In this document: piece after piece, positions 54,924-63,799 of the stretch
Layout: each line of letters opens with the position of its first letter
Numbering within the stretch: the stretch's first letter is position 1
Position numbers and translations under genes: made by a program
Source of the DNA: Eudoraea adriatica DSM 19308
GTDB taxonomy: Bacteria > Bacteroidota > Bacteroidia > Flavobacteriales > Flavobacteriaceae
Length of the DNA stretch: 64,000 nt
Direction of reading: 5' to 3'
Assembly: GCF_000382125.1 (NCBI RefSeq)
Contig: NZ_KB907549.1
Location: 248,001-312,000 of the forward strand
Notes under the pieces: model-generated
The model's database searches: none
What the model saw: only the letters and a program-made list of their open reading frames with translations
What the model was told of the DNA's origin: nothing

Positions 54924-55291
54924 AACCTATTTTAATAATTAATACTTACCTGCCCGTTTTATAGTATGAATGCAGCGCTTAAATATGAAACTAGCATCTG
55001 CGAAGTACTATCACTTTAAAACAATTATTGTCGCTACCGGAAAGGGTAAAAACAAATTGAGATCAGGCCTCAAATTGATTGATAAAACCAATTTTAAACA
55101 AAAAAACCCACATTGGTGAAGTTCTGTACAAACTCCAATAAACAGGTTTAGGGCTAACAGGTTGATCAAGGATCCTTTACTAGAAGGCCTGCTTTTACAA
55201 CCTAAACTCACCCTTTTCAAACAAATTAGTGTTGAGTTCGTCAAAAATTAAATACCAATGTGGGCAGTAACTTTGTATTATGTAAAAGAAC
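54924..55291 (-). other. Non-coding intergenic region between zapA and rny
   Basis: A 368-base stretch without a convincing coding frame. The minus-strand ORF at 55011-55244 has no family features. The central part (55099-55236) can fold into a long hairpin and is annotated separately as a candidate RNA. The left part, 54924-55090, should contain the rny promoter and leader. Confidence 0.6.
55099..55236 (-). ncRNA. ssrS: Candidate 6S-like RNA (6S-Flavo type)
   Basis: Read on the minus strand, the region folds into a long interrupted stem. GTTTAGG pairs with CCTAAAC. An inner AGCAGG pairs with CCTGTT (one G-U). An outer GGTGA pairs with TCACC, and AACAC pairs with the GTG-TT end. On the 3' side of the centre, CTGT and ACAG form a small side hairpin, recalling the central-bubble hairpin of 6S RNA. 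A T-run (plus-strand A-run 55100-55106) ends it. A weak promoter (TTA, 18 bases, AATTTTTG) fits a start near 55238. Position beside zapA also recalls ssrS in other phyla. Not a proven match. Confidence 0.5.
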
Positions 55292-55588
55292 TTATTTTAT
55301 ACTAAGCTTAGAGTTTACCAATTGATCCAACGCTTTTAAACGTTCCGTAACTTCCTTGGTATTCTCCGAATTATCTATACCGCGCTGTTCAATCTTGGAG
55401 GCAAACTGCAAGGCACACATGGCCAATACATCTTGTTTGTCCCTAACGGCATAATTTTGCTCAAATTTCTTGGCAAGCTGTTCTATGTTTTTTGCAGCCT
55501 TTCTTAGTCCTTCTTCCTGACTTGGGTCAATGGTCAAAGGATATACCCTATCAGCGATAGAGAGCTTTATTTTCAGCTTCTCTCCCAT
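55292..55588 (-). CDS. zapA: Cell division protein ZapA
   Basis: A 98-residue protein starting GEKLKIKLSIADRVYPLTIDPSQEEGLRKAAKNI, the ZapA N-terminal dimer domain. The C-terminal half (KFEQNYAVRDKQDVLAMCALQFASKIE) is the coiled-coil tetramerisation helix. ZapA binds FtsZ and bundles protofilaments at midcell. It is followed downstream by the candidate RNA and rny, and preceded 14 bases away by a small coiled-coil gene. Confidence 0.92.
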   Translation of the reverse strand: MGEKLKIKLSIADRVYPLTIDPSQEEGLRKAAKNIEQLAKKFEQNYAVRDKQDVLAMCALQFASKIEQRGIDNSENTKEVTERLKALDQLVNSKLSIK

Positions 55589-55602
55589 ATTTCTTTATAA
55601 CA

Positions 55603-55893
55603 TTATTCAGCAAGTTGAGCCATACAATAATCCAACTCTCTAATCAATGTATTTATTTTGAGCTTTGCTTCAGTTTTATTATTATCACTGCCCAGTATGG
55701 AATTTGCAAGCTTGAGAGAATTATATCTTTCTTCCCATTCCAAAATGGTATTCCTCAATGTATCATCCTCATTTCTTAGTGCAACAATCTCCTGCTCTAA
55801 CTTAATCTTAGACTGATTCAGCAATTCTATTTTATGCAGTAGCTTGCTAATTTTATTCTCTAAGGAATCAACGATTTCAACCAATTCGCTCAT
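55603..55893 (-). CDS. Small coiled-coil protein upstream of zapA (ZapB-like by position)
   Basis: I place the start at 55893 (MSELVEIVDSLENKISKLL), giving 96 residues; the opening at 55929 would add 12 unlikely residues. Nearly the whole protein is one heptad-rich coiled coil (residues about 5-60) with a short helical end (INTLIRELDYCMAQL). The gene is 14 bases before zapA on the same strand, so it is co-transcribed. Position, size and shape suggest a ZapA partner such as ZapB, but no sequence identity can be claimed. Confidence 0.75.
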   Translation of the reverse strand: MSELVEIVDSLENKISKLLHKIELLNQSKIKLEQEIVALRNEDDTLRNTILEWEERYNSLKLANSILGSDNNKTEAKLKINTLIRELDYCMAQLAE

Positions 55894-56103
55894 ATGCAAA
55901 TTACAATACGTTTTACACAAAGTTAACACACCTTAAACGACTTCGCAATAGTTTTTGCAATTATTCCTATAGCAAACCTTTAAATAATCTGATTTAGCCT
56001 TTTCAAAAAACCCAAAACAAATAATAAAGAAAATTAAAGTTGTTAACAGACCTTTTTTCCAGGTTTGACTCGTATTAATTAAATTCGCATGAACTTAGCA
56101 CAT

Positions 56104-57795
56104 ATGAGAATACCAATTTTAAGCCTCTTTCTTCTTTCCGTTCTCTCCGTTCCGGGGCAGGAAAAGTATCCCCTTAATACTTTCAGGTCTCCTTTGGATA
56201 TACCCTTGGTTCTTGCGGGCACTTTTGGCGAGTTGCGATCAAATCATTTTCACTCCGGGATTGACATAAAAACGCAACAACGACAGGGATTACCAGTATA
56301 TGCCATAGCCGAAGGAACGGTAACGCGAATAAAGATAGGACTATGGGGTTACGGGAAAGCCATATATATTGCCCATCCTAATGGTTATACTTCAGTTTAT
56401 GGACATCTCCAAAAATTTGCTCCGGAAATTGAATCCTTTATTAAAAAGATTCAATATGAGAAAAAATCATATGAAGTTGAAGTATTTCCGGATTATGGTG
56501 ATATCAATATTTCAAAAGATCAGGTTGTAGCATATAGTGGCAATACGGGAGGATCTTCGGGACCACATCTGCATTTTGAAATAAGAAGCAGTATATCCGA
56601 AAAACCCACCAATCCACTTCTCTATGGTTTAGAGGTAAGGGATGCCACCAATCCAACACTATTGGATTTATATGCCTATCCTTTGTCTGAGGATGCACAG
56701 GTAAATAGAAGCAGTAAGAAAATTCAAATTAAATTCAACAAACAAAAAGATGGTACTTATCTGGCTGAAAAAGTATATGCCGCGGGGACAATCGGTTTTG
56801 GTATAAATACTTATGACCGGCAGGATCTTGCGGCCAATAAGAATGGTATATATTCCATCCAACAATCCGTTAATGGGAAAATTTACTCCTATTTTAATTT
56901 TGAGTCATTCTCTTTTGGTGAAACCCGGTATATCAATACTCTTATAGATTATGATCATTTTGGAAAATATAAGGAGCGCATACAGCGCTGTTTTCTAACT
57001 CCGGGAAATCGTCTGGGAATATATAAACAAATATATAATGATGGACAAATTCCGGTCAGGGAAGGACTCACTTACAATGTAGAAATTCTTATAAAGGATC
57101 TGCATAATAATACAGTTAAATTAATTGTTCCTGTAGAAGGCAAAAGACAACAGCCAATGGTTATTGAGGATGAGGAAAAAACAGAGCATTTTATTATCGC
57201 CAAACAACCTAATAATTATGACCTTGGTGCCGCTAAAGTTTATTTTCCTGCAAATACGTTTTATAATGATTTTTATATTGATCTGAAAAAAGGGAAGGAC
57301 ACAGTAGTTATTCACAACAACAGGGTTCCGGCACATAAAAATTTTACCGTAACTTTTGATGTAGCTAATTATGCTCCGGAGGAACGCAAGAAATTGTTTA
57401 TAGCCCGCCTCGACAATAAAAATAAAGCCAATTACATGACGACTTTTAAAAGAGGAACAACTTTTACGACAAGAACAAGGAGTCTTGGGGCCTATACACT
57501 CGCGCTGGATACAATTCCACCAAATATACGTCCCAAGAATTTTAAGGCAAGGCAGTGGTTAAATAACTATCGTTACCTCAGCCTTATAATATCCGATGAT
57601 TTAAGTGGCATAGACTCGTATTCCGCAACATTAAACGGGGAATGGATCTTAATGGAATACGAGCCCAAAACAAAAACACTTACCTATAATTTTGATGATA
57701 ATATTCTGAATCAAACGCAATGTGAACTCAAAGTGATCGTTACAGATAACGTAGGTAATTCAAATACCTTTACCAGTAGTTTTTACAGAAAATAG
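56104..57795 (+). CDS. M23 family metallopeptidase
   Basis: Start taken at ATG 56104 (MRIPILSLFLLSVLSVPGQ, a clean signal peptide); ATG 56089 five codons earlier is also possible. The LytM domain lies early: the metal ligands His and Asp in NHFHSGIDIK (His54 and Asp58 from the 56089 start) and HLHF with His160 and His162. It spans about residues 40-180. The remaining about 380 residues are beta-sandwich-like, a C-terminal extension common in Bacteroidota M23 proteins. It should cut peptidoglycan peptides or regulate cell-wall enzymes. The TonB receptor gene starts 4 bases after the stop. Confidence 0.9.
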   Translation: MRIPILSLFLLSVLSVPGQEKYPLNTFRSPLDIPLVLAGTFGELRSNHFHSGIDIKTQQRQGLPVYAIAEGTVTRIKIGLWGYGKAIYIAHPNGYTSVYGHLQKFAPEIESFIKKIQYEKKSYEVEVFPDYGDINISKDQVVAYSGNTGGSSGPHLHFEIRSSISEKPTNPLLYGLEVRDATNPTLLDLYAYPLSEDAQVNRSSKKIQIKFNKQKDGTYLAEKVYAAGTIGFGINTYDRQDLAANKNGIYSIQQSVNGKIYSYFNFESFSFGETRYINTLIDYDHFGKYKERIQRCFLTPGNRLGIYKQIYNDGQIPVREGLTYNVEILIKDLHNNTVKLIVPVEGKRQQPMVIEDEEKTEHFIIAKQPNNYDLGAAKVYFPANTFYNDFYIDLKKGKDTVVIHNNRVPAHKNFTVTFDVANYAPEERKKLFIARLDNKNKANYMTTFKRGTTFTTRTRSLGAYTLALDTIPPNIRPKNFKARQWLNNYRYLSLIISDDLSGIDSYSATLNGEWILMEYEPKTKTLTYNFDDNILNQTQCELKVIVTDNVGNSNTFTSSFYRK

Positions 57796-57799
57796 ACTT

Positions 57800-60268
57800 T
57801 TGAAGTGTTTTAAACTCTTATTCCTTCTTTCCCTTTTTGGTTCGCTTGCCGTGTTGAGAGGACAAAAGGCCTCAATTACAGGGGTAGTCCTGGGAGCAAA
57901 TGATGAGCCCTTATCTAATGTAAATATTACCACCGAAACGAATGGCACTTATACGGACGGCACCGGGTTTTATTTGCTCGAAGTAACAGCCGACAAGGAA
58001 ATAACGATAATTTTTACTCATTTAGGGCATAAAAATGTAGTTCTGGAGAACTTAATCCTTACTACAAATGAAACATTTGAATTTAACCCGGTAATGAAAA
58101 CCGATGTAATTCAGGTAGATGGTGTTGAAGTCACGGCAACGGGAGAAAAAAGCGCTGAAGGTATCACTACAATCTCTCCGCAGATGGTTCGGAAAATTCC
58201 AGGTGCCAATGCAGGTGTTGAAAATGTGCTTAAGCTGCTGCCGGGGGTTTCTTCAAACAATGAATTAAGTACACAATATTTTGTTAGAGGGGGTAATTAT
58301 GATGAAAACCTGGTTTATATTAATGGTATTGAAGTCTATCGGCCATTCCTTGTCCGTTCAGGTCAGCAGGAAGGATTAAGCTTTGTAAACAGCCATATGG
58401 TCCAAAATCTGGAATTCTCGGCTGGTGGTTTCCAGGCTCAATATGGTGACAGGCTCTCATCGGTCCTGGATATTACCTATAAAAATCCAACAGAATTCGG
58501 ATTAAATATAGAAGCCAGCTTTTTAGGTGCGGGCCTCACGCTTGAAACAATCTCAAAAAATAAAAAATTTAGCAGTCTATCGGGGGTACGTTACAGAGAC
58601 AATAGCCTTCTTGTAAATAGTCAGCAGACCAATACGAATTTCACCCCCGCTTTTGCCGATTTACAAACGTATCTTACCTATCATTTCTCCAGAAAATTTA
58701 ACCTTAGCTTTTTAGGGAACCTTTCGGTTAACGATTATAAAAATGAACCTCTTTCCAGACAGACCAATTTTGGAACAATAAGTGACCCTAAGGCTCTTGT
58801 AGTATATTATCAGGGAGCAGAAGATAATAATTATAAAACAAGTCTTGGGGCGCTTAAGGCAGATTATTACCTTAATGACAATGTTGCGCTAAGCTTTATT
58901 ACCTCGATTTACCATACCACCGAAGAAGAGTATTCAGATGTCATTGCACAATATGAATTAGGTGAGATTGATACAGATCTCAGCAGTGACAATCCGGGTG
59001 CGGTAACTTCAACAAGAGGTTTGGGGACTCAATTTAACAGGGCCAGAAATGATCTTGATGCGCTAATAGTAAATATAGGGCACAGAGGCAAGCTGAGTAA
59101 AGATGAGGCATCTTTAGAATGGGGAGTTAAGTATACCCATGAGGACTTTCGGGATCAAATTCGTGAATCGGAATTTCTGGACTCCTTGGGTTATTCTGTA
59201 AGGCCCCCTGATAATGAGTTTGTAAACAATCAACCTCAGGAACCTTTTAACGCCCCGATAATACCCTACACTTCCATTTCTGCTCTGAATTTTGTAAAAA
59301 CAAATCGTTTATCGGCTTTTTTTCAATATAGCAAAAGAACACTTTGGAATACAAATAACATTTACTACAACTTAGGTTTCAGGACGCAATACTGGACCCT
59401 TAGCGGGGAAGGTTTTCCCAGTAATTCTCAGATCATTTTCAGCCCAAGGGGACAGTTTGCAATTAAACCCTCATGGAAAGCAGACATGCTATTTAGAATT
59501 GCTGCCGGAGTATATCAGCAACCACCATTTTATCGGGAACTAAGAGACCAAACAGGTACTATTCAACCCGATGTAAAAGCACAGAAATCTATTCACCTTG
59601 TACTTGGCAATGAATATAGCTTTGAACTTTGGAACAGGCCCTTTAAGTTGTCCAGCGAAGTTTACTATAAGAATTTAACCAATGTAAACCCATACACGCT
59701 CGAAGACGTAAGGATTCGTTACGCGGCAGCAAATAATGCAACGGCTTATGCGTACGGATTTGATATGAGGTTAAATGGTGCATTTGTTCCGGGAACAGAA
59801 TCCTGGGTTAGCCTGGGGTTCCTCAAGACTGAGGAAAATATTGACAACAGGGGGTATATTTCCAGGCCAACAGATCAAAGGTTTCAATTAGGCATATTAT
59901 GGCAGGATTACATCCCTACTATACCCAGTTTAAGGATGTACCTAAACCTGGTTTACAACACGGGAGTGCCCGGCGGTTCTCCAAGTTATGCTGATCCTTA
60001 TAATTTTCAGAATAGATTAAGAGATTATAAGCGTGCAGATCTGGGTATTTCCTATATTTTTGTAGGATTAAATAAACAATACCCAAAAAATCATTGGTTA
60101 CATGGTTTTGAAGAATTAAATGCTGGTTTTGAAATATACAACCTGTTTAACAATCAAAATTCTATTACCAATACTTGGGTAAGAGATATTGACACAAAAA
60201 TGGAGTTTGCGGTTCCCAATTATATGACATCGCGAGTGTTCAACCTGAAATTAAGTATGCGTTTTTAG
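57800..60268 (+). CDS. TonB-dependent outer-membrane receptor
   Basis: An 822-residue protein that starts with TTG; no nearby ATG would keep the signal peptide (KLLFLLSLFGSLAVLRG). The N-terminal carboxypeptidase-like regulatory domain (about 24-105) reads ASITGVVLGANDEPLSNVNI. The plug domain (about 115-230) has the typical VENVLKLLPGVSSNNELS and YFVRGGNYDENLVYINGIEVYRP. A 22-strand-type barrel follows, ending in Phe (LSMRF). Substrate unknown; there is no SusD partner, so it is more likely a siderophore- or vitamin-type receptor than a glycan one. It is coupled to the M23 gene by a 4-base gap. Confidence 0.93.
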   Translation: MKCFKLLFLLSLFGSLAVLRGQKASITGVVLGANDEPLSNVNITTETNGTYTDGTGFYLLEVTADKEITIIFTHLGHKNVVLENLILTTNETFEFNPVMKTDVIQVDGVEVTATGEKSAEGITTISPQMVRKIPGANAGVENVLKLLPGVSSNNELSTQYFVRGGNYDENLVYINGIEVYRPFLVRSGQQEGLSFVNSHMVQNLEFSAGGFQAQYGDRLSSVLDITYKNPTEFGLNIEASFLGAGLTLETISKNKKFSSLSGVRYRDNSLLVNSQQTNTNFTPAFADLQTYLTYHFSRKFNLSFLGNLSVNDYKNEPLSRQTNFGTISDPKALVVYYQGAEDNNYKTSLGALKADYYLNDNVALSFITSIYHTTEEEYSDVIAQYELGEIDTDLSSDNPGAVTSTRGLGTQFNRARNDLDALIVNIGHRGKLSKDEASLEWGVKYTHEDFRDQIRESEFLDSLGYSVRPPDNEFVNNQPQEPFNAPIIPYTSISALNFVKTNRLSAFFQYSKRTLWNTNNIYYNLGFRTQYWTLSGEGFPSNSQIIFSPRGQFAIKPSWKADMLFRIAAGVYQQPPFYRELRDQTGTIQPDVKAQKSIHLVLGNEYSFELWNRPFKLSSEVYYKNLTNVNPYTLEDVRIRYAAANNATAYAYGFDMRLNGAFVPGTESWVSLGFLKTEENIDNRGYISRPTDQRFQLGILWQDYIPTIPSLRMYLNLVYNTGVPGGSPSYADPYNFQNRLRDYKRADLGISYIFVGLNKQYPKNHWLHGFEELNAGFEIYNLFNNQNSITNTWVRDIDTKMEFAVPNYMTSRVFNLKLSMRF

Positions 60269-60278
60269 AAAATTTAGA

Positions 60279-60941
60279 ATGAAAAAATTCCTTATTGTAA
60301 CCCTTCTTTCCTTTAGTTCATTAATCAATGCTCAAAAGAATGTATATGAGAGCGATAAATTTGATATCCTAAGTGAGGACCATCAAATGCTGGCTATTAT
60401 TCCGTTTTTTACGCATCTGGAATTAGAAGAAAAAATTACTGAAGAGGAATCAAAAAAGTTAGAAGAAAAAGAGGGCTATGCCGTACAGGACGCCTTAGAA
60501 ACCTATTTTGGGCTTGGAAAGAAAAAGAAGAAATTCACCGTTGATTTTCAAAATATTAAAAATACCAATGCCATACTAGCCCAAAAGAACATCACCTATA
60601 ATAATATAGATACCTATACCATTAAAGAACTTAGTGAACTTCTGGAAGTAGATGCCATTATTAGTGGGAATTTGGATATTAATATCTTGCTTTCAAAAGG
60701 GATACCCGCAGAGTTTAGCTTTATGGATTATATACTTGGTGATGCCAATTATGGAAGAATCGGCATTAAGATAAGTGATGGAAAAACAGGGAAGCTATTG
60801 TGGAAATACGAGAATGAAATCAATAAAAAGTCGGGAAGAAATACCGCCGACCTCATTGATAAAATGATGAAAAAGCTAGTACGGAAGTTTCCTTATGACA
60901 AGGAAAGACTTAAAATGAAAAAAAATCCTAAGTCTGACTAA
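60279..60941 (+). CDS. Hypothetical secreted protein, CsgG-like pattern
   Basis: A 220-residue protein with a signal peptide (about 1-18, SLINAQ). After a Glu/Lys-rich region (residues about 50-80) it has the pattern AIIPFF...ILAQKNI...LLEVDAIISGNLDI...GIKISDGKTGKLLWKYENE. This resembles the nucleotide-free, CsgG/TolB-N-like periplasmic domains (DUF799-type) of lipoprotein families. The exact family is not recognised. It begins 10 bases after the TonB receptor and overlaps the convergent cysteine desulfurase gene by 14 bases at its 3' end. Confidence 0.68.
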   Translation: MKKFLIVTLLSFSSLINAQKNVYESDKFDILSEDHQMLAIIPFFTHLELEEKITEEESKKLEEKEGYAVQDALETYFGLGKKKKKFTVDFQNIKNTNAILAQKNITYNNIDTYTIKELSELLEVDAIISGNLDINILLSKGIPAEFSFMDYILGDANYGRIGIKISDGKTGKLLWKYENEINKKSGRNTADLIDKMMKKLVRKFPYDKERLKMKKNPKSD

Positions 60942-62076
60942 AATCTTTCAAAACCTCAATTACATAATCCACCTCTTCTTTGGTATTAAATTTCGAAAAA
61001 GAAAATCGGACAGAAGGCTTTTGCAGATCATCCTCAGACAAAATTTCCGCAAGTACGTGAGAGCCACTATTGGCACCGGATTGACAGGCACTTCCTTCAG
61101 AACAGGCAATCCCTTTAATATCCATATGAAATAAGAGCATTTGTGATTTCTCTTTGCTAAAAGGAAGACATACATTTACTATAGTATATGTACTCCTATC
61201 CATATTTCCGGAATAGCCGTTAAATTTAACTTCAGGGATAGCTTCTTTGATTTTTTTAATAAAGTATTCTTTAATTCCGGATATATATTTTTTCTCCTCC
61301 TCCAGATGTTCATAGGCTGCTACGAACGCCTCCCGTAAACCAACAATATTATGAAATGGTTCTGTGCCGGCCCGATAACCCCGTTCTTGTGAACCACCAA
61401 TTATCAGAGGTTCCAAATTGGTGTTTTTCCTTATAAATGCAAACCCAACCCCCTTTGGCCCATGAAATTTATGTGCAGCAGCTACCATGAAATCAATTGG
61501 TATGGTTTGTACATCCCATGAGAAATGACCAATAGACTGCACTGTATCTGAATGGATAAGTGCTTCCCCGGCCTTGCATAATTTTGCTATCGCCTGAATA
61601 TCCAAAATATTCCCTATCTCATTGTTTACGTGCATTAAACTCACTAATTTTTTTGAATTATCAGCTGTCAAAAGCTTTTCCAAATGAAGAAGGTCAATAT
61701 TGCCATAACTATCGAGATCCACAAATTTAATCTGTATACCAAACTCCTTAACCAGGGCGTCTGCCGTATGCAAAACCGCATGGTGCTCTATTTTTGAAGT
61801 GATAATAGTCCCCACTCCGAGGTCCCTGACTGCACTTCTTAAAATCATATTGTCTGCTTCCGTACCGCCCGATGTAAATATTATTTCAGAGGGGTGCGCG
61901 TTTAAATATTTGGCAATTGTTTTACGCGCTTGTTCAATTTCTGTTTTGGCACTTCTTCCAAATCCATGGGCAGAAGATGGATTACCAAAGCAGTTGGCCA
62001 AAGCTTCCTGCATTTTTTCAATTACTTCTTCCCTAACCGGAGTAGTAGCGGCGTTATCAAAATAGATCTTTCGCAT
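60928..62076 (-). CDS. Cysteine desulfurase (IscS/NifS family)
   Basis: A 382-residue PLP enzyme. The start YFDNAATTPVREEV, the Schiff-base Lys203 in AAAHKFHGPKG, and the mobile-loop catalytic Cys331 in GSACQSG are all visible; a second Cys325 sits six residues before. Short loop and length suggest class I (IscS/NifS). It mobilises sulfur from cysteine for Fe-S clusters or thio-modification of tRNA. No isc or suf genes are near. Its 3' end overlaps the convergent hypothetical gene by 14 bases and no terminator is seen. Confidence 0.93.
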   Translation of the reverse strand: MRKIYFDNAATTPVREEVIEKMQEALANCFGNPSSAHGFGRSAKTEIEQARKTIAKYLNAHPSEIIFTSGGTEADNMILRSAVRDLGVGTIITSKIEHHAVLHTADALVKEFGIQIKFVDLDSYGNIDLLHLEKLLTADNSKKLVSLMHVNNEIGNILDIQAIAKLCKAGEALIHSDTVQSIGHFSWDVQTIPIDFMVAAAHKFHGPKGVGFAFIRKNTNLEPLIIGGSQERGYRAGTEPFHNIVGLREAFVAAYEHLEEEKKYISGIKEYFIKKIKEAIPEVKFNGYSGNMDRSTYTIVNVCLPFSKEKSQMLLFHMDIKGIACSEGSACQSGANSGSHVLAEILSEDDLQKPSVRFSFSKFNTKEEVDYVIEVLKDFSQT

Positions 62077-62191
62077 CTAAAAGCTTTGCATTATGAATCA
62101 TGTCCAAAAATAATCGAAATAAACTTAAACTCTTCATAAATTGAGCACAATACACTAGGATAATAGCCTTAAATTCATTTACATTTGAGCT

Positions 62192-62698
62192 ATGAATCGA
62201 GTATTATTAGTTTTTATTTTGTGTATATTCAACTCATGTGATGACGGTGATCTAGTAATTGAAACGATAGATTTTAACGATATCAGTATCTCATTCTGCG
62301 AATCCACCACTACGGTAAACAGCACATTATTCTTTAAAACCAATACAACAGAAGCCTTGGTTCTTGAATTGCAAAGCGGCATTCTGAAGAATGAAGTTTC
62401 TCCTGAAACTATTGTCAGCACTATCCCCGGGCAATCTCAATTAATATACCGGACTTTCTCTGAAAATGTAGCAAGTAATTATTTTTGTGACGCTGTTCCT
62501 CCGGTCATACCTACCGTAAGTGATGAGTTCGAAGCGGAAAGAGGAGAAGTTTTAATTACCACTGTGCAAAGTGAAAATGATTCTACAATTTTTGAGCACA
62601 AAATTGAATTAAGCGGTATCTCTTTTGTAAATTCTTCTGGTCAGAGGATAACAGATTTGCGAATTAATGATTTCGGCACAATTACTACTGAAGAGTAG
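62192..62698 (+). CDS. Hypothetical lipoprotein
   Basis: A 168-residue protein with a lipobox (FNSC at about residue 16). The mature part is beta-rich: ETIDFNDISISFCEST, TTEALVLELQSG and then a Glu-rich strand; it ends THR-like EE. Two further Cys residues (FCEST and FCDAV) could form a disulfide. The family is unknown to me. TACATTTG at 62180-62187 fits the Bacteroidota -7 box but is only 4 bases before the ATG, so it would imply a leaderless start. The gene converges on the Smr gene with 4 bases between stops. Confidence 0.6.
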   Translation: MNRVLLVFILCIFNSCDDGDLVIETIDFNDISISFCESTTTVNSTLFFKTNTTEALVLELQSGILKNEVSPETIVSTIPGQSQLIYRTFSENVASNYFCDAVPPVIPTVSDEFEAERGEVLITTVQSENDSTIFEHKIELSGISFVNSSGQRITDLRINDFGTITTEE

Positions 62699-62702
62699 GT
62701 AA

Positions 62703-63251
62703 TTATGGATTCTGATAAATATATACTTCAGTAGCACCTAATCCATATTTTTGATAGTCAGCATCATAGTATTTTACATTTTCGTACCGTTTGAATAAAT
62801 AATCCAATTCTTCCTTAAGAACACCGGCACCAATACCATGAATGAACACTACCTTCTGTATTCTTTTTCGGATGGCAAATTCAAGCTGTCGTTTTGCAGT
62901 TTCGAGTTGTATATTAAGCATATCATAATTGCTCATCCCCTTTGAAGAAGGCACAAGCTGATGTATGTGGAGATCCACTTCCATTTTGGCGACATTTCGT
63001 TCTTTTGCCGAAACTTTCGCGGTCTTCCTTTTGGGTGCCTGTTCCTTGTTTGCCTTTACCTGAGCAGCTTCAAAATTGCTGACTTTTATAGGTTTCATAA
63101 CGTCTGCATGCATTAATTCAGATGCCATAAATTCCAAATCGAAACCTTCATTAGTTCGGATCGTTACTAAATCTACAGTAGAGGTTATAACTATCCCGCC
63201 AATATTGTCGTCAATAACCTCAACCCGCTCTCCTTCTTTAAATTCTCTCAT
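62703..63251 (-). CDS. Smr-domain protein (MutS2-like C-terminus)
   Basis: A 182-residue protein. The N-terminal segment (about 1-50) resembles a small KOW/SH3-like beta domain (MREFKEGERVEVIDDN). The linker (about 55-85) is Lys-rich. The C-terminal Smr domain reads DLHIHQL at the start and VVFIHGIGAGVLKEELDYLF, with the H-G-x-G pattern. Smr domains act as nicking or RNA endonucleases. The fixed combination with an N-terminal barrel is the Bacteroidota form that carries DUF2027. It is probably co-transcribed with the 55-codon gene upstream. Confidence 0.85.
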   Translation of the reverse strand: MREFKEGERVEVIDDNIGGIVITSTVDLVTIRTNEGFDLEFMASELMHADVMKPIKVSNFEAAQVKANKEQAPKRKTAKVSAKERNVAKMEVDLHIHQLVPSSKGMSNYDMLNIQLETAKRQLEFAIRKRIQKVVFIHGIGAGVLKEELDYLFKRYENVKYYDADYQKYGLGATEVYIYQNP

Positions 63252-63267
63252 TATTACTGGTCATTAA

Positions 63268-63435
63268 TTACTCCTCTGTTCCTGTCGAGGTTTTCGAAGA
63301 TTTATAAATTCCAAACATCAGCAAAATTATTCCTATACACATGGCATACTCCTTCCTGATCAATTGTTCTCCCGAAGCCATAATAATTGCACCTGCCAGA
63401 ATAAACAATAAATAAATGATTCGATTTGTTTTCAT
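63268..63435 (-). CDS. Small membrane protein, 55 residues
   Basis: A short minus-strand frame, ATG at 63435 to TAA at 63268. It encodes MKTNRIIYLLFILAGAIIMA, then a short polar loop (SGEQLIRKEY), then a second helix AMCIGIILLMFGIYK and a charged tail. Two membrane helices are clear. The start of the downstream Smr gene lies 17 bases away on the same strand. Small double-helix proteins in this position are widespread in Flavobacteria, but I do not know a function. Confidence 0.6.
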   Translation of the reverse strand: MKTNRIIYLLFILAGAIIMASGEQLIRKEYAMCIGIILLMFGIYKSSKTSTGTEE

Positions 63436-63478
63436 TCCTCAAAAATAATAGTATTTTTCAGTTGATTAATCGACCAAA

Positions 63479-63784
63479 ATGAAAATCGCTTCATCTATAG
63501 GACTTTTAATAAATGAAGATTATTTGCTGCCATGCCTTAATAAGCAGCTTTTAGGCGTAGAGTGCACCGGATGCGGCATTCAAAGAGCCGCTGTTTTTCT
63601 TTTTCATGGCGAATTTCTGGAGGCCTTTAAAATGTACCCCGCAATTTACCCTCTGATATTATTGACGGCTTTTTTGTTATTGGATAATTTTATGAAAATA
63701 AAATATGCAAATAAAATCAGTATATTCTTGATTATTACAAGTGTGGCGACAATATTGATCAACTATATTTTAAAATTTTTTTAA
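63479..63784 (+). CDS. DUF2752 family membrane protein
   Basis: A 101-residue protein with a conserved Cys pair in LLGVECTGCGIQRAAVFLFHG, the DUF2752 signature. Two or three helices follow (about 40-60, 57-77 and 79-99). The C-x-x-C pattern near the membrane face may bind metal or be redox active. The CCC-motif protein gene follows after 15 bases and the two are typically paired. Function unknown. Confidence 0.88.
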   Translation: MKIASSIGLLINEDYLLPCLNKQLLGVECTGCGIQRAAVFLFHGEFLEAFKMYPAIYPLILLTAFLLLDNFMKIKYANKISIFLIITSVATILINYILKFF

Positions 63785-63799
63785 TCAAACCATTGCTTC

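Noticed and set aside
55011-55244. 77-codon minus-strand ORF between zapA and rny
   Set aside because: Composition is unlike a protein, no start context, and the region folds into an RNA-like hairpin instead.
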